This document shows positions 7,976 through 19,405 of a stretch of DNA of 64,000 nucleotides, in pieces. Under the pieces are notes generated by a model. The model did not search any database. It was not told the DNA's origin and saw only the letters and a list, made by a program, of their open reading frames with translations. A program made the translations under genes and the position numbers. Source of the DNA: Actinophytocola sp963826035 (GTDB lineage Bacteria > Actinomycetota > Actinomycetes > Mycobacteriales > Pseudonocardiaceae); NCBI GenBank assembly GCA_963826035.1, contig CAWGVZ010000003.1:558001-622000 (forward strand), in the 5' to 3' direction. Each line of letters opens with the position of its first letter. Positions within the stretch are counted from its first letter, which is position 1.

Positions 7976-9387
7976 CGCTCGCCGCGGTGGCCATCGTCCA
8001 GTTCATGGTGTCGCTGGATCTCTCGGTGGTGAACGTGGGACTCCCTCAAATCGCCGCCGGCCTGGGCTTCGGCGCCGTGGGCCTGACGTGGGTGATCCAC
8101 GCCTACGCGCTCACCTTCGGCGGGTTGCTCCTCCTGGGCGGCAAGGCGGCCGACCGGTACGGCCGCAAGCGAGTCCTGCTGCTCGGGCTCGGCGTGTTCG
8201 GCCTCGCGTCTCTCGCCGGCGGTTTCGCCCAGGAACCCGGCCAGCTGGTCGCCGCCCGCGCCGCGCAGGGCGTCGGGGCCGCCGCGTTGGCGCCGGCCGC
8301 GTTGGCGCTGCTGGCCTCGACGTTCCCCAGCGGCCGGGCCCGCGTCCGGGCCTTCGGTGTCTGGAGCGCGATGAACGCGGCCGGTGGCGCCCTCGGTGTC
8401 CTGATCGGCGGCGTGCTCGTCGAGTACGTCAGCTGGCGCTGGGTGATGTTCGTGACCGTGCCGATGGCCGCGGTCGCGCTGGCCATGGTCTGGCGCGGGG
8501 TGACCACCGGCCCGCCTCCGGTTCGCGGCGGCCGGCCGGACGTGCTGGGTGCCGTCCTGGCCACGGCGGGCATGACGCTGCTGGTGTTCGGTGTCGTTCG
8601 CACCGACCAGTATTCGTGGACCTCGCCGGTCACCGTGACCACGCTGGTGGTCGCCGCCGCACTGCTGGCCGCGTTCGTCCACGTCGAGCGGACCACTTCC
8701 CGCGAGCCGCTGATCCGGCTCGGCCTGCTGGCCAACCGCTCGGTCGCCGGCGCCAACATCTACTGTCTGCTGCTCGGCGCGGCCATGGCCTCGGCCTTCT
8801 ACTTCATGTCCCTCTATCTCCAGCGAGTGCTCGGGACCGGGCCGGCGCGGACGGGGATCGAGTTCCTGCCGCTCGCGCTCAGCGTGATCGCCGGCTCCGC
8901 GCTCGCCGTCCGGCTCGGCTACCGGCTCGCTCCCCGAACGCTCCTGATCGGCGGCGGGTTGCTGACGGCCGCGGGGTTCGCGTGGTTCGGCCTGATCAGT
9001 CCCGACGGCACCTTCGCCACGGACGTCCTGGGGCCGTCGATCGTCGCGGGCGTCGGCTTCGGACTCTGCCTCGGACAGGTGGTCGCCATCGCCACCACGG
9101 GCGTCGCGGCACAGGAGACCGGCACCGCCGCGGGGCTGCTCAACAGCTCACGCCAGCTCGGCGCCGCGCTCGGGCTCGCCGCCCTGGGCACCGCCGCTCA
9201 CCAACGCAGCGGCGGGATGACCACGCCCGAGGCCCTCAACGACGGCTACGCGCTCGGCCTCTCCCTCAGCGCCGCGCTCCTGGCCGCCGCCGTCCTCATC
9301 GCCGTAGTAGTCCTTCGCCGCCCACCTCAGGGGATCGAACCACCGAATGTCCGCACCGTGGTGTCCGGGGAAGCGGGCGGGAGGTAG
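7972..9387 (+). CDS. MFS drug/metabolite efflux transporter (EmrB/QacA type)
   Basis: A 471-residue membrane protein with many hydrophobic segments, consistent with the 14-helix DHA2 group. The loop motif GGKAADRYGRKR (about residues 52-63) is the MFS motif A, and LDLSVVNVGLP near the start is motif D1. The ATG at 7972 overlaps the ABC stop codon (ATGA) and is preferred over an in-frame upstream ATG. It should export small molecules by proton antiport. Its 3' end overlaps the convergent SARP gene by 61 bp. Confidence 0.85.
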   Translation: MTLAAVAIVQFMVSLDLSVVNVGLPQIAAGLGFGAVGLTWVIHAYALTFGGLLLLGGKAADRYGRKRVLLLGLGVFGLASLAGGFAQEPGQLVAARAAQGVGAAALAPAALALLASTFPSGRARVRAFGVWSAMNAAGGALGVLIGGVLVEYVSWRWVMFVTVPMAAVALAMVWRGVTTGPPPVRGGRPDVLGAVLATAGMTLLVFGVVRTDQYSWTSPVTVTTLVVAAALLAAFVHVERTTSREPLIRLGLLANRSVAGANIYCLLLGAAMASAFYFMSLYLQRVLGTGPARTGIEFLPLALSVIAGSALAVRLGYRLAPRTLLIGGGLLTAAGFAWFGLISPDGTFATDVLGPSIVAGVGFGLCLGQVVAIATTGVAAQETGTAAGLLNSSRQLGAALGLAALGTAAHQRSGGMTTPEALNDGYALGLSLSAALLAAAVLIAVVVLRRPPQGIEPPNVRTVVSGEAGGR

Positions 9388-12308
9388 AGGCTGGTCTCGT
9401 CGAGGTCCATCTCGCGCAGCAGGTTCTCGTACTCGGCCCGGCACGCCTTGGCCGTGTCGGTTCGGCCGGCTGCCCGGTGGAGGCGCTCGAGCCGGGCGAG
9501 GGTGTTGGCGATCTCGAAGGTGGCGTCGATGCCCTGCCAGACGGCGACCGCCCGGTCGAATGTCGCGATGGCCTCGTCGTGGCGCCCGTCGACGGCGGCG
9601 AGGTCGCCGGTGGAGCGGAGGGCCTCGGCCAGGCCGTCGCCCACGCCGAGGCGGGTGTGGATGTCGCGGGCACGGCACAGCCTGCCCTCGGCGCTCGACA
9701 GGCGCCCCAGCTGGATGTCGACGTCGGCGAGTGCCTGCTCGGTGTACGCCCAGAGCTCCTCGTCGCCGAGGTTTCCGCTGAGGTCACGGGCCTCGGTGAG
9801 CGCGGCCACGGCATTGTCGAGCTGTCCTGTCCTGGTGCGGGCCACACCCAGGTGGTACAGGGTCAGCGCGGTGCGCAGCTCGTTCCCACTCCGGCTCGCG
9901 ATGGCCTCCTCATGGAGCGGCACCGCCTCGTGCGGACGGCCGACGTACAGGTAGTTCGCGGCGAGAACGGCCAGCGCGCCGTGCAGGAAACCGCCGGGAA
10001 CGTCCGCGTGGCGGGCCAGTGGCACGGCTCGCGCCAGCCACTCGATGGCCTCCCGGAACCGGTTGAGCCGGTTTGCCGCCCGGCCGGCGTTGGTGAGAGC
10101 GAGTACCCGATCGGCGCGATCGCTGGCCAGCTCCAGCTGCTCTTCGGCGATGGCCGAGAGCGCGCCGTGGTCGTCCCGGCGCAGGCATGCGGTGAAGAGC
10201 GCGGCGAGCAACCGGGACAGCAGCCGCTGGTCGTCGGTGCGGCGGACGGCGCGGATGGCCGTCCGGAGAGCGCTCTCCCGATCGTCGTTGTAGCCGCGCA
10301 GGCCGAGGAAGGCGCTGACCCGCAGCGCCAGGAGCCCCGCCAGCCGCGGCCGGTTCAGCGCGACGGCCCGGTCGACGGCGTGCACGAGCGCGCGGCGGTC
10401 GGACTCGAACCAGGCGCTGGGGCTGTTCGCCGCCAGCTCGACCGCACAGGGCGGCGCCGTGGCCGGGAAGCTGGGCAGCGCCCGTACGTCGTCGTGCGGT
10501 AAGCGCTCTCCGGCGACCGTGGCCAGGGCAAGCCAGCCGGTCAGCTCGCGCTCCACGGCGTCGGACCGCTCGCTCTCGTCGTCCTCGGCCAGGGCGCGTT
10601 CGGCCGCGTAGTCGGCCACCAGATCGTGCAACCGGTAGCGCTGCTGGCCGGCCGCGTCGCGCCCGGCCGGTTCGACCAGGTGCACCTCGACGAGTTGGTC
10701 GAGTTCGCGGCCGGCCGGTTCGCCGGCGAGGGGCTCGGCGATCCACTCCGGCCAGGACGACGCGACGGTCAGGCCCAGCCGACGCAACAGCCGCCGCGCC
10801 GCGGGGGTCAGCGCGGCGTAGCTCAGCCCGATGTTCGCCCGCGCGTCGAGGTCGCCGACCGACAGTTCGTCGAGGCGACCGTGTTCGCGTGCCAGGCGGG
10901 CGCGTAGATCCTCGACCGTCCAATGCCGGTTCGCGGCAAGCCGGGCGGCGGCGATCGACAGGGCGAGGGGAAGGTTGCCGCACAACCGAACGATCTCGGC
11001 GGCGGCCACCGGCTCGGCACTGATCCGGTCCGCGCCGGCCTTGGCGCCGAGCAACGCGGCGGAATCGTGGTCGGCCAGCACCGGCACCGTCCAGCGCGCG
11101 ACGTCGACGAGCGCGCCGAGTTGGTGGCGGGAGGTGACAACCGTGCGGCAACTGCCGGCGGGGAGCAGCAGCGGGCGCACCTGGCCTTCGTGGCCGGCGT
11201 CGTCGAGGACGAGCAACGCCCGCCGGTCGGCGAACTGACTGCGGTAGAGCGCGATCCGCTCGTCGGCGTCGTCCGGTATGGCCGCGCCGTCGACGCCGAC
11301 CGCACGCAGGAACCTGCCGATGACCGCGTGGGGATCGGCGGCGCGCAGGTTGGCGTACAGCTGGCCGTCCGGGCACTCGACCAGTTCGCCGGCCGCCAGC
11401 GCCAACGCGGTTTTGCCGATGCCGCCGGGACCGACGAGCACACAGACCCGGTGGTCGCCGTCCGTCAGCACGTGGCCGATGTCGTCCAGTAGCTCGGCCC
11501 GGCCGGTGAGCCGCGCGTTCGGCGGCAGCTGGCGCGGCACGACACGGACGGGAGCCGCGCCGGCCGTCACGGTCTCGCCGCGCAGGATCTGCGTCTCGAT
11601 GCAGCGCAACGGTTCGCCCGGTTCGATACCCAGCTCATCGACAAACGTCTGGTGCACCTGCCGATAGTGCGCCAGTGCGTCACGGCGGCGGCCCGCGCCG
11701 ACCAGCGTCCGCATCCAGGTGGCGTGGAGCCTTTCCCGGTAAGGGTGTTCCGCCAGGAACGGTGGCACGGACCGGAGCAGCTCGTCGTGGCGGGACAGTC
11801 CCCATTGGACTTCGAACAGGTTCTCGGCGACCGTGAGCCGTTCCTCGTGCAACGCGGCCCGGGTCTCGGCGACCAGGTCCTCAGGCGTGCCGGACAACGC
11901 GGGGCCGCGCCACAGCGCCAGCGCCTCGCCGTAGCATCGCTCGGCCCGTTCCTGGTCTCCGCTCGCGGCCGCGTCGCGTCCTTCGGCCGCCAGCCGGCGA
12001 AAATCGGCGACGTCGAGACTTCGGCCGGCCAGACTCAGTTCGTAGCCGCGGGACCGGGTCAGGATCAGGTCCCCCTCCGGTGGCCGCAGCCGTCGCCGAA
12101 GGTTGCTGATCATGTTCTGCAGCTGGGTTTTCGCCGAGCGCGGCGGCCGTGGCCACAGCGCGTCGATGAGTGCGTCGGCGGAGAACTCGCGGTCGGCGTT
12201 GAGCAACAGGGTCGCCAGTACGAACCGCTCGCGGTCACTGCCGACTTGGAGCGGGTGTCCGTCGAGCCACACCTCGACCGCGCCCAGTACCCCGAACCGC
12301 ACCCCCAT
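9327..12308 (-). CDS. AfsR/SARP-type regulator with BTAD, NB-ARC and TPR regions
   Basis: About 993 residues. An OmpR-like winged helix lies at about 1-95 (VRFGVLGAVEVW, NMISNLRRRLRP), a bacterial activation domain at about 100-245 (RERLHATWMRTL, HYRQVHQTFVDELGIEPG), an NB-ARC ATPase at about 270-560 (Walker A GPGGIGKTA, then LLVLDDAG) and helical TPR repeats in the last 350 residues. Such proteins activate secondary-metabolite or developmental genes when ATP and a signal are bound. The ATG at 12308 is chosen over one twelve codons earlier because the domain starts there. It is divergent from the secreted-protein genes at 12.4-15.1 kb, which are plausible but unproven targets; no biosynthetic cluster is visible. 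Confidence 0.88.
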   Translation of the reverse strand: MGVRFGVLGAVEVWLDGHPLQVGSDRERFVLATLLLNADREFSADALIDALWPRPPRSAKTQLQNMISNLRRRLRPPEGDLILTRSRGYELSLAGRSLDVADFRRLAAEGRDAAASGDQERAERCYGEALALWRGPALSGTPEDLVAETRAALHEERLTVAENLFEVQWGLSRHDELLRSVPPFLAEHPYRERLHATWMRTLVGAGRRRDALAHYRQVHQTFVDELGIEPGEPLRCIETQILRGETVTAGAAPVRVVPRQLPPNARLTGRAELLDDIGHVLTDGDHRVCVLVGPGGIGKTALALAAGELVECPDGQLYANLRAADPHAVIGRFLRAVGVDGAAIPDDADERIALYRSQFADRRALLVLDDAGHEGQVRPLLLPAGSCRTVVTSRHQLGALVDVARWTVPVLADHDSAALLGAKAGADRISAEPVAAAEIVRLCGNLPLALSIAAARLAANRHWTVEDLRARLAREHGRLDELSVGDLDARANIGLSYAALTPAARRLLRRLGLTVASSWPEWIAEPLAGEPAGRELDQLVEVHLVEPAGRDAAGQQRYRLHDLVADYAAERALAEDDESERSDAVERELTGWLALATVAGERLPHDDVRALPSFPATAPPCAVELAANSPSAWFESDRRALVHAVDRAVALNRPRLAGLLALRVSAFLGLRGYNDDRESALRTAIRAVRRTDDQRLLSRLLAALFTACLRRDDHGALSAIAEEQLELASDRADRVLALTNAGRAANRLNRFREAIEWLARAVPLARHADVPGGFLHGALAVLAANYLYVGRPHEAVPLHEEAIASRSGNELRTALTLYHLGVARTRTGQLDNAVAALTEARDLSGNLGDEELWAYTEQALADVDIQLGRLSSAEGRLCRARDIHTRLGVGDGLAEALRSTGDLAAVDGRHDEAIATFDRAVAVWQGIDATFEIANTLARLERLHRAAGRTDTAKACRAEYENLLREMDLDETSLYLPPASPDTTVRTFGGSIP

Positions 12309-12439
12309 CACCCCGTACGCGTCCGCGCAACCCTTGCCCGGCAACGTACCTCACCCGGTGACGGTTGTGAGCCGATTATGAGCGCCCGTTCGTAGCGTGC
12401 GGCGACGTGAACCGGAACGTTACTGAGGGGGACGGAATC

Positions 12440-13852
12440 ATGCTGCGCAGAGGTATCGCCGCGGCGGTCGTGATGGTCGCGGGACTCGCCGGGTTGGGCG
12501 CCACGGCGGTCGCGGCGCCCGGAGTGACCGCACGGCCGGCGTTCGAGCTGCCGTTCCCGTGCGGCGAGCGCTGGAAAGGCCTCACCTACCCCGGGCACGG
12601 TCACGGCGACTACCCGATGGACCTCAACAAGGGCGCCGGCTGGGACGACTACGGCGAACCCGTGGTGGCCGCCGCCGCGGGGCAGGTATCCGTGCGCGAG
12701 GAGGCCGACAAGGACCACGTGGTCGTCGTCGACCACGGCGGCGGGTGGACCAGCGAGTACCGGCACATGGCGACGCGGCCGGTGACCAGCGGGTACGTCG
12801 AGCGGGGCACCCGGATCGGCACGGTGGGCAACGAGAGCGCGGGCAACCCCGAGATGTCACCGCACCTGCACCACGAGCAGCGGCTCAACGGCGTCGCGCA
12901 GCCGATCCACTTCCACGGTGAGCCGGCGCCGTACGTCCAGTATCCGAACTCGCACCCCTTCACGTCGTACAACTGCGGCGGCGGCCCGTCATTGCCGGCC
13001 GACATGTCCGGTGTGGCCGCCGTGTCCCGCCGGGCCGGCACGCTCGACGTGTTCGCGAAGGACGGCGACGGTTCCTTCCTGCACAAGCACTGGGACGGGG
13101 ACAGCTGGTCGGGCTGGGCCGACCTGGGCGGCCGGTTCCTGTCCAATCCCAGCGCCGTGAACTGGGGCGACGACCGTATCGACGTGTTCGGGGTCGGTCT
13201 CGACGGCGAGCTGTGGCAACGAACGTGGACGGTCAGCAACGGCGGCTGGTACGGCTGGGTCGACACCGGCGGCGGCCGGATCCAGTGGACACCGGCGGCG
13301 GCCTCCCGCGGCTTCGGCGGCATCGACGTGTTCGCCGTCAACACGGCCGAGCAGGTCGTGCACCGCAGCTTCACCGTGGCTACCGGCTGGTCCGCGTGGC
13401 AGAACCTCGGCGGCACGGCGAGCGCGCCACCCGCGGCGGTCGCCATGAGCGCCGACCGGCTGAACCTGTTGGTACGCGACGGTGACGGCACGCTGGCCAC
13501 CCGCATGTGGACCAGGGACAACGACGGCTGGTACGCCTGGATCGATCGCGGCGAACGGATCTACGGCGCGCCAGCCGTGAGCCACCGGTCCACGAACGTG
13601 ATGGACGTCTTCGTCCGCGACGACGCGGACAAGAGCCTGCTGCACGCGGCGTCCAGCAATGGCGGCCAGACCCTGAGCGCATTCGTCGACCTGGGTGGGG
13701 TGCTGACCTCACCGCTCGCCGCCGTGTCGTGGAGCGCCGGCCGGATCGACGTGTTCGGCCGGGTCACCAACGGCCACCTCTATCAACGCATCTGGACCAC
13801 GAACAACGACAACGGCTGGTACGGCTGGGTCGATATCGGCACGGTCGGCTAA
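12440..13852 (+). CDS. Secreted M23 metallopeptidase with C-terminal lectin-like beta-propeller
   Basis: A 470-residue exported protein. A signal peptide (about residues 1-26, RRGIAAAVVMVAG to AVAAP) is followed by an M23 domain with both zinc motifs, HGHGDYPMD (HxxxD) and HLHHE (HxH), which cleaves peptidoglycan peptide bridges or similar peptides. From about residue 190 a repeated unit of about 48 residues recurs (DVFAxxxDGxLxxxxW, then GWYGWVDxGG), as in PLL-like propeller lectins. The ATG at 12440 has GAGGGGGAC in front and is preferred over a GTG eleven codons upstream. It heads a group of three same-strand secreted proteins. Target is probably a glycan-bearing cell surface. Confidence 0.85.
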   Translation: MLRRGIAAAVVMVAGLAGLGATAVAAPGVTARPAFELPFPCGERWKGLTYPGHGHGDYPMDLNKGAGWDDYGEPVVAAAAGQVSVREEADKDHVVVVDHGGGWTSEYRHMATRPVTSGYVERGTRIGTVGNESAGNPEMSPHLHHEQRLNGVAQPIHFHGEPAPYVQYPNSHPFTSYNCGGGPSLPADMSGVAAVSRRAGTLDVFAKDGDGSFLHKHWDGDSWSGWADLGGRFLSNPSAVNWGDDRIDVFGVGLDGELWQRTWTVSNGGWYGWVDTGGGRIQWTPAAASRGFGGIDVFAVNTAEQVVHRSFTVATGWSAWQNLGGTASAPPAAVAMSADRLNLLVRDGDGTLATRMWTRDNDGWYAWIDRGERIYGAPAVSHRSTNVMDVFVRDDADKSLLHAASSNGGQTLSAFVDLGGVLTSPLAAVSWSAGRIDVFGRVTNGHLYQRIWTTNNDNGWYGWVDIGTVG

Positions 13853-13867
13853 AGAAAGGAACGCATC

Positions 13868-14335
13868 ATGAAACGGAAGATTGTTGCGCTTGCGATCGCG
13901 CTACTGACCCTCTCCGCCATCGCCGGCACGCAGCCGGCCTCGGCGGACACCCAGGCGGCGACGCATCGCATCCTGAACTATGCCTATGGGTTCTGCCTCG
14001 ACAGCAATTTCGCCGGGGCCGCCTATGTCAATCGGAACTGCCCCTCCGGAAACCTGTTTCAGAAGTGGGTGTGGACCGGCACGATTCCGTCCGAAGGCAC
14101 GATCCGGAACGCGAACACCAGATTGTGCCTGGACAGCAACGGGACAAGCGTCTACACCTTGGACTGCAATAGCGGAGTCAATCAGCGGTGGCGCGTGATC
14201 AAGCCGTCCGGTGCTGGACTGCCCTGGATCTATAATCTCGCAGCCGGCAAGTGCCTGGCGGTCGACAGCTCCGCACATCTCTTGATCACAACATGTCGCG
14301 TCGACACCCGATACCTGTGGCGATTCGTCGCCTGA
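13868..14335 (+). CDS. Secreted ricin-type beta-trefoil lectin-like protein
   Basis: A 155-residue protein with a clear signal peptide (KRKIVALAIALLTLS to ASADT, about 27 residues) and a single beta-trefoil. Repeated features are FCLDSN, LCLDSN and KCLAVDS together with NQRWR-type (QxW) motifs and spaced cysteines. RICIN domains bind galactose-containing sugars. A strong AAAGAAAGGAACGC leader precedes the ATG, 15 bp after the M23 gene, so the two are probably co-transcribed. No catalytic domain is attached, so it may act as a free lectin or with its neighbours. Confidence 0.84.
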   Translation: MKRKIVALAIALLTLSAIAGTQPASADTQAATHRILNYAYGFCLDSNFAGAAYVNRNCPSGNLFQKWVWTGTIPSEGTIRNANTRLCLDSNGTSVYTLDCNSGVNQRWRVIKPSGAGLPWIYNLAAGKCLAVDSSAHLLITTCRVDTRYLWRFVA

Positions 14336-14363
14336 ACCACTGATTCCGGGGAGGGCAAGGACC

Positions 14364-15131
14364 ATGAGACTACGAACACTGGCTCTGGCGGTGGTCGCGG
14401 TAGCCGCGACCCTGTTCGTACCGACGAGCTCGGCCACCGGCGCGCAGGCGCTTTATCCCATCCTGCCGCTGGGCGATTCCATCACCTACGGGGTGGGGAA
14501 CGATTTCGACTCGTACCGCGAGGACCTGTGGGTTCGGCTGAGGAACGTCGGGCTGCAGCCGAACTTCGTCGGAATCTGCCCTACCCCGGATCCCACCTGG
14601 AAATGTCCGCAGCCCGGCAACCTGGGTGACAACAACCATTCCGGCCATTCCGGCTGGCGGGTCGACGAGATCGCGCGGCGCATCGAGCCGATCATGGAGT
14701 GGTACCAACCGAGGACGGTCCTGCTGCTGGCCGGCGCCAACGACATCGGCCAGAACTTCGACCTGCCCAATCTCGGCGAGCGGATCCGGTCACTCGTCGC
14801 CGACATACTCCGGCTGCGGCCGGGCACGCACGTCTTCGTCGGCACGCTCACGCAGTTCCGTGACCAGCGGCCGATCGTGCGGCAGGTCAACGACGACATC
14901 ATCGCCAACCTCAACGCGATGAACCAGCCACAGTACGTCCACATCGTGCCGCTGCACATCGTCGGCGACGAGCCGGCGAAGGAACTGGCCGACGGGGTGC
15001 ACCCGAACGAATGCGGATATCTCCGGATCGCGTTTGTCTGGTATTACTACCTGGCGCCGGTGTTCAGTCCGGGCGGCAACTGGCCGATGGATCGAAACCC
15101 GTTCTACGCGACCACCGGCCCGTGTGCATGA
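14364..15131 (+). CDS. Secreted SGNH/GDSL-family hydrolase
   Basis: A 255-residue exported esterase/lipase-like enzyme. After a signal peptide (about 1-27) come the SGNH blocks: LPLGDSITYG (nucleophile Ser, block I), SGHSGW (block II Gly region), LLLAGANDIG (block III, Asn) and ADGVHPN (catalytic Asp and His, block V). The order and spacing are complete. It follows the lectin gene by 28 bp with GGGGAGGG ahead of the ATG. Known relatives deacetylate polysaccharides or hydrolyse short esters; a carbohydrate esterase role fits the lectin neighbours but is inferred. Confidence 0.87.
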   Translation: MRLRTLALAVVAVAATLFVPTSSATGAQALYPILPLGDSITYGVGNDFDSYREDLWVRLRNVGLQPNFVGICPTPDPTWKCPQPGNLGDNNHSGHSGWRVDEIARRIEPIMEWYQPRTVLLLAGANDIGQNFDLPNLGERIRSLVADILRLRPGTHVFVGTLTQFRDQRPIVRQVNDDIIANLNAMNQPQYVHIVPLHIVGDEPAKELADGVHPNECGYLRIAFVWYYYLAPVFSPGGNWPMDRNPFYATTGPCA

Positions 15132-15136
15132 CCGCC

Positions 15137-15325
15137 TCAGCGCAGTGCCGCCGCGATGTCGGTCCTGTCCCGGTAGGTTCGCACCGGGAGGTCGTACAGC
15201 CTTCTTCTGGTGCTCAGATCGGCGCCGTAGATCTCGGCGCAGGTGGTGATCTCCCACTTCTCCGCCGGGAAGGTCAACTCGCCCAGCACTTTCGTGAGAC
15301 TCGTCGTTTCGCCCATGGTGTCCAT
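15137..15325 (-). CDS. Small DUF2795-domain protein
   Basis: A 62-residue protein. The pattern LTFPAEKWEITTCAEIYGAD then LYDLPVRTYRDRTDIAAAL fits the DUF2795 helical domain (FPA, LP, Y landmarks). Function is unknown; the family is common in actinomycetes and cyanobacteria. A second ATG three codons in is an alternative start. It converges with the SGNH gene (5 bp between stops) and is divergent from the AraC gene. Confidence 0.6.
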   Translation of the reverse strand: MDTMGETTSLTKVLGELTFPAEKWEITTCAEIYGADLSTRRRLYDLPVRTYRDRTDIAAALR

Positions 15326-15458
15326 GGATAATGACTGCCCGCTCCAGCTCGACACAAACCTTGCGATCAGTCGGTCACCTGTCGATCGCGGCGATCGTGT
15401 CCCGCCGCTCACCAGGGCATTCGCGCTTTTGTCGGTGTGGTGTGGCACGATTTCGCGG

Positions 15459-15905
15459 GTGAGCAGCACACCCGCCACCGACCGCCTGCGCGACCTCGCG
15501 CGGCTGCGTCGCGTCCGCGACCGCATCGACCGGGAGTACGCGCAGCCGCTCGACGTCGAGGCCCTCGCCCGGGACGCACACATGTCGGCCGGGCACCTCA
15601 GCCGGCAGTTCCGGGCCGCCTACGGTGAGTCACCGTACGGCTATCTCATGACGCGCCGTATCGAGCGGGCCATGACGCTGCTGCGGCGGGGCGACCAGAG
15701 CGTCACGGAGGTCTGTTTCGCGGTCGGCTGCTCGTCGCTCGGCACGTTCAGCACCCGGTTCACCGAACTGGTGGGGGTACCGCCGAGCACCTACCGGCGC
15801 GAGGCGGCGCGCGCCACGGCCGGCATGCCGCCGTGCGTCGCGAAACAGGTGACCAGACCGATCAGGAATCGAGAAGCGCGGGTCGCGGAGTCGCATTTAG
15901 CCTGA
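15459..15905 (+). CDS. Short AraC-family helix-turn-helix regulator
   Basis: A 148-residue protein that is almost only the AraC DNA-binding domain. The first HTH is around residues 25-60 (DVEALARDAHMSAGHLSRQF) and the second around 75-105 (SVTEVCFAVGCSSLGTFSTR), with the closing GVPPSTYRR motif. There is no ligand-binding domain, unlike the 300-residue AraC type. A GTG at 15459 is chosen as the start because earlier codons lack similarity to the family. It precedes a VOC gene by 5 bp, a recurrent pairing in Streptomyces-like genomes, and probably controls it. Confidence 0.85.
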   Translation: MSSTPATDRLRDLARLRRVRDRIDREYAQPLDVEALARDAHMSAGHLSRQFRAAYGESPYGYLMTRRIERAMTLLRRGDQSVTEVCFAVGCSSLGTFSTRFTELVGVPPSTYRREAARATAGMPPCVAKQVTRPIRNREARVAESHLA

Positions 15906-15910
15906 TCGCC

Positions 15911-16324
15911 ATGGACCTCGTCATTCACTCGAGCTTCCTCCCGCACGACGACCCGGACGCCTCCCTGGCCTTCTACCGCGACACCCTCGGCTTCGAGGTC
16001 CGCAGCGACGTCGGCTACGACGGGATGCGCTGGATCGCGGTCGGCCCGCCCGGCCAGCCCGCCACGTCCATCGTCCTGCAGCCGCCCGCCCCGCCCGGCT
16101 GCGGAATCACCGACGACGAGCGCAAGGTCATCGAGGAGATGATGGCCAAGGGCACCTACGACGGCATCAACCTGGCCACCAAGGACCTCGACGACGTCTT
16201 CGCCCGGCTGCAGGCCGGCGACGCCGATATCGTCCAGGAACCGATGGACCAGCCGTACGGCGTTCGCGACTGCGCCGTCCGCGACCCCGCGGGAAACCTG
16301 ATCCGCATCCAGGAACTGCGCTGA
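15911..16324 (+). CDS. VOC-family (glyoxalase/bleomycin-resistance fold) protein
   Basis: A 137-residue protein with one VOC unit pair: DLVIHSSFLPHDDPDASLAF at the start, YRDTLGFEV, then INLATKDLDDVF, and a C-terminal VRDPAGNLIRIQEL. His in the first strand and Glu in the last are usable metal ligands. Members isomerise, cleave or sequester small molecules. It is co-directional with the AraC gene, with an ATG at 15911. The substrate cannot be read from sequence. Confidence 0.83.
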   Translation: MDLVIHSSFLPHDDPDASLAFYRDTLGFEVRSDVGYDGMRWIAVGPPGQPATSIVLQPPAPPGCGITDDERKVIEEMMAKGTYDGINLATKDLDDVFARLQAGDADIVQEPMDQPYGVRDCAVRDPAGNLIRIQELR

Positions 16325-16337
16325 AACCGGAGACACG

Positions 16338-18704
<2,367 letters not shown>

Positions 18705-18751
18705 GCCCTGTCCAGGACCGGTCCCGGACGTGCCGGTATACGTTGCGGGCC

Positions 18752-19189
18752 ATGGTCGAATCCGCAGTAGGGCGGCTCCTCGCCGCGTTGCCGGTCGTAT
18801 TGGTGGTCTCCTGTGGGGCCGAGCCCGCGCCCCCGGCCGACACCCCGACGTCGACCGGTACCAGCACCTCAGCCCCGGCACCCACCACGACCACGACCCT
18901 GGCGCCCGCGCCGTTCGCCGGCGCCGACGGGCGGAACCTGGAGGCGTGCGCGGACGGCACGTGCGAGGTCTTCGTGCAGACGGGCGACTCGCTCCCGAAC
19001 GCCAGCGGCACCGGCCCGGTCCAGATCACCGTCGAGGGCGACCTGGTGTCCCTCGCTCAAACGGACGCCAGCGGGTTTTCCAGCACCCTGTCCGGACGGC
19101 CGGGATCAACCCAGCAGCTGGGCACCCAGGTGATCGACATCGTCGCCGTGGACGGCGCACAGGCCGCGCTTCGGCTGAGCCTGGTCTAA
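18752..19189 (+). CDS. Small lipoprotein of unknown function
   Basis: A 145-residue protein with a lipoprotein signal (LAALPVVLVVSCGAE; lipobox VVSC), then a Thr/Pro/Ser-rich linker and a compact C-terminal domain containing CADGTCEVFVQ and a beta-rich end (VIDIVAVDGAQAALRLSLV). It should sit on the outer face of the membrane. No family is recognised. The ATG at 18752 is preferred over an in-frame TTG three codons upstream. Confidence 0.65.
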   Translation: MVESAVGRLLAALPVVLVVSCGAEPAPPADTPTSTGTSTSAPAPTTTTTLAPAPFAGADGRNLEACADGTCEVFVQTGDSLPNASGTGPVQITVEGDLVSLAQTDASGFSSTLSGRPGSTQQLGTQVIDIVAVDGAQAALRLSLV

Positions 19190-19405
19190 CTGCTTCTCGC
19201 CACACGGAGACCAGAGGTATCGCGCTCGGCGGCGCCAGGAGTGGCGGAAACTGGGGCACGGTCGTGGGTTTCCTGCTCGCGGCGGTCGAGGAAGCGGGCT
19301 ACGACCTCACTGCGCACAGGGAGCGCACAGCCGACGTCAACGGACCGTGACAGTGGGCCCGTGGCTGTGGTTGCCTTTCGACGATCCGATCACCTGGAGG
19401 TTCGA
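19190..19405 (+). other. Intergenic stretch with no recognised gene
   Basis: About 216 bp between the lipoprotein and the S74 protein. One plus-strand frame runs through it (ending GYDLTAHRERTADVNGP at 19350) but has no start with a ribosome site and no family resemblance. It may be a remnant. A CTGGAGG ribosome site at 19393-19399 serves the next gene. Confidence 0.4.

Noticed and set aside
9327..15131. Secondary-metabolite gene cluster driven by the SARP
   Set aside because: No PKS, NRPS, terpene, RiPP or tailoring core enzyme is present within 10 kb.
19190..19405. A short plus-strand gene ending at 19350
   Set aside because: No ribosome site or plausible start and no recognisable family; treated as a non-coding gap or remnant.
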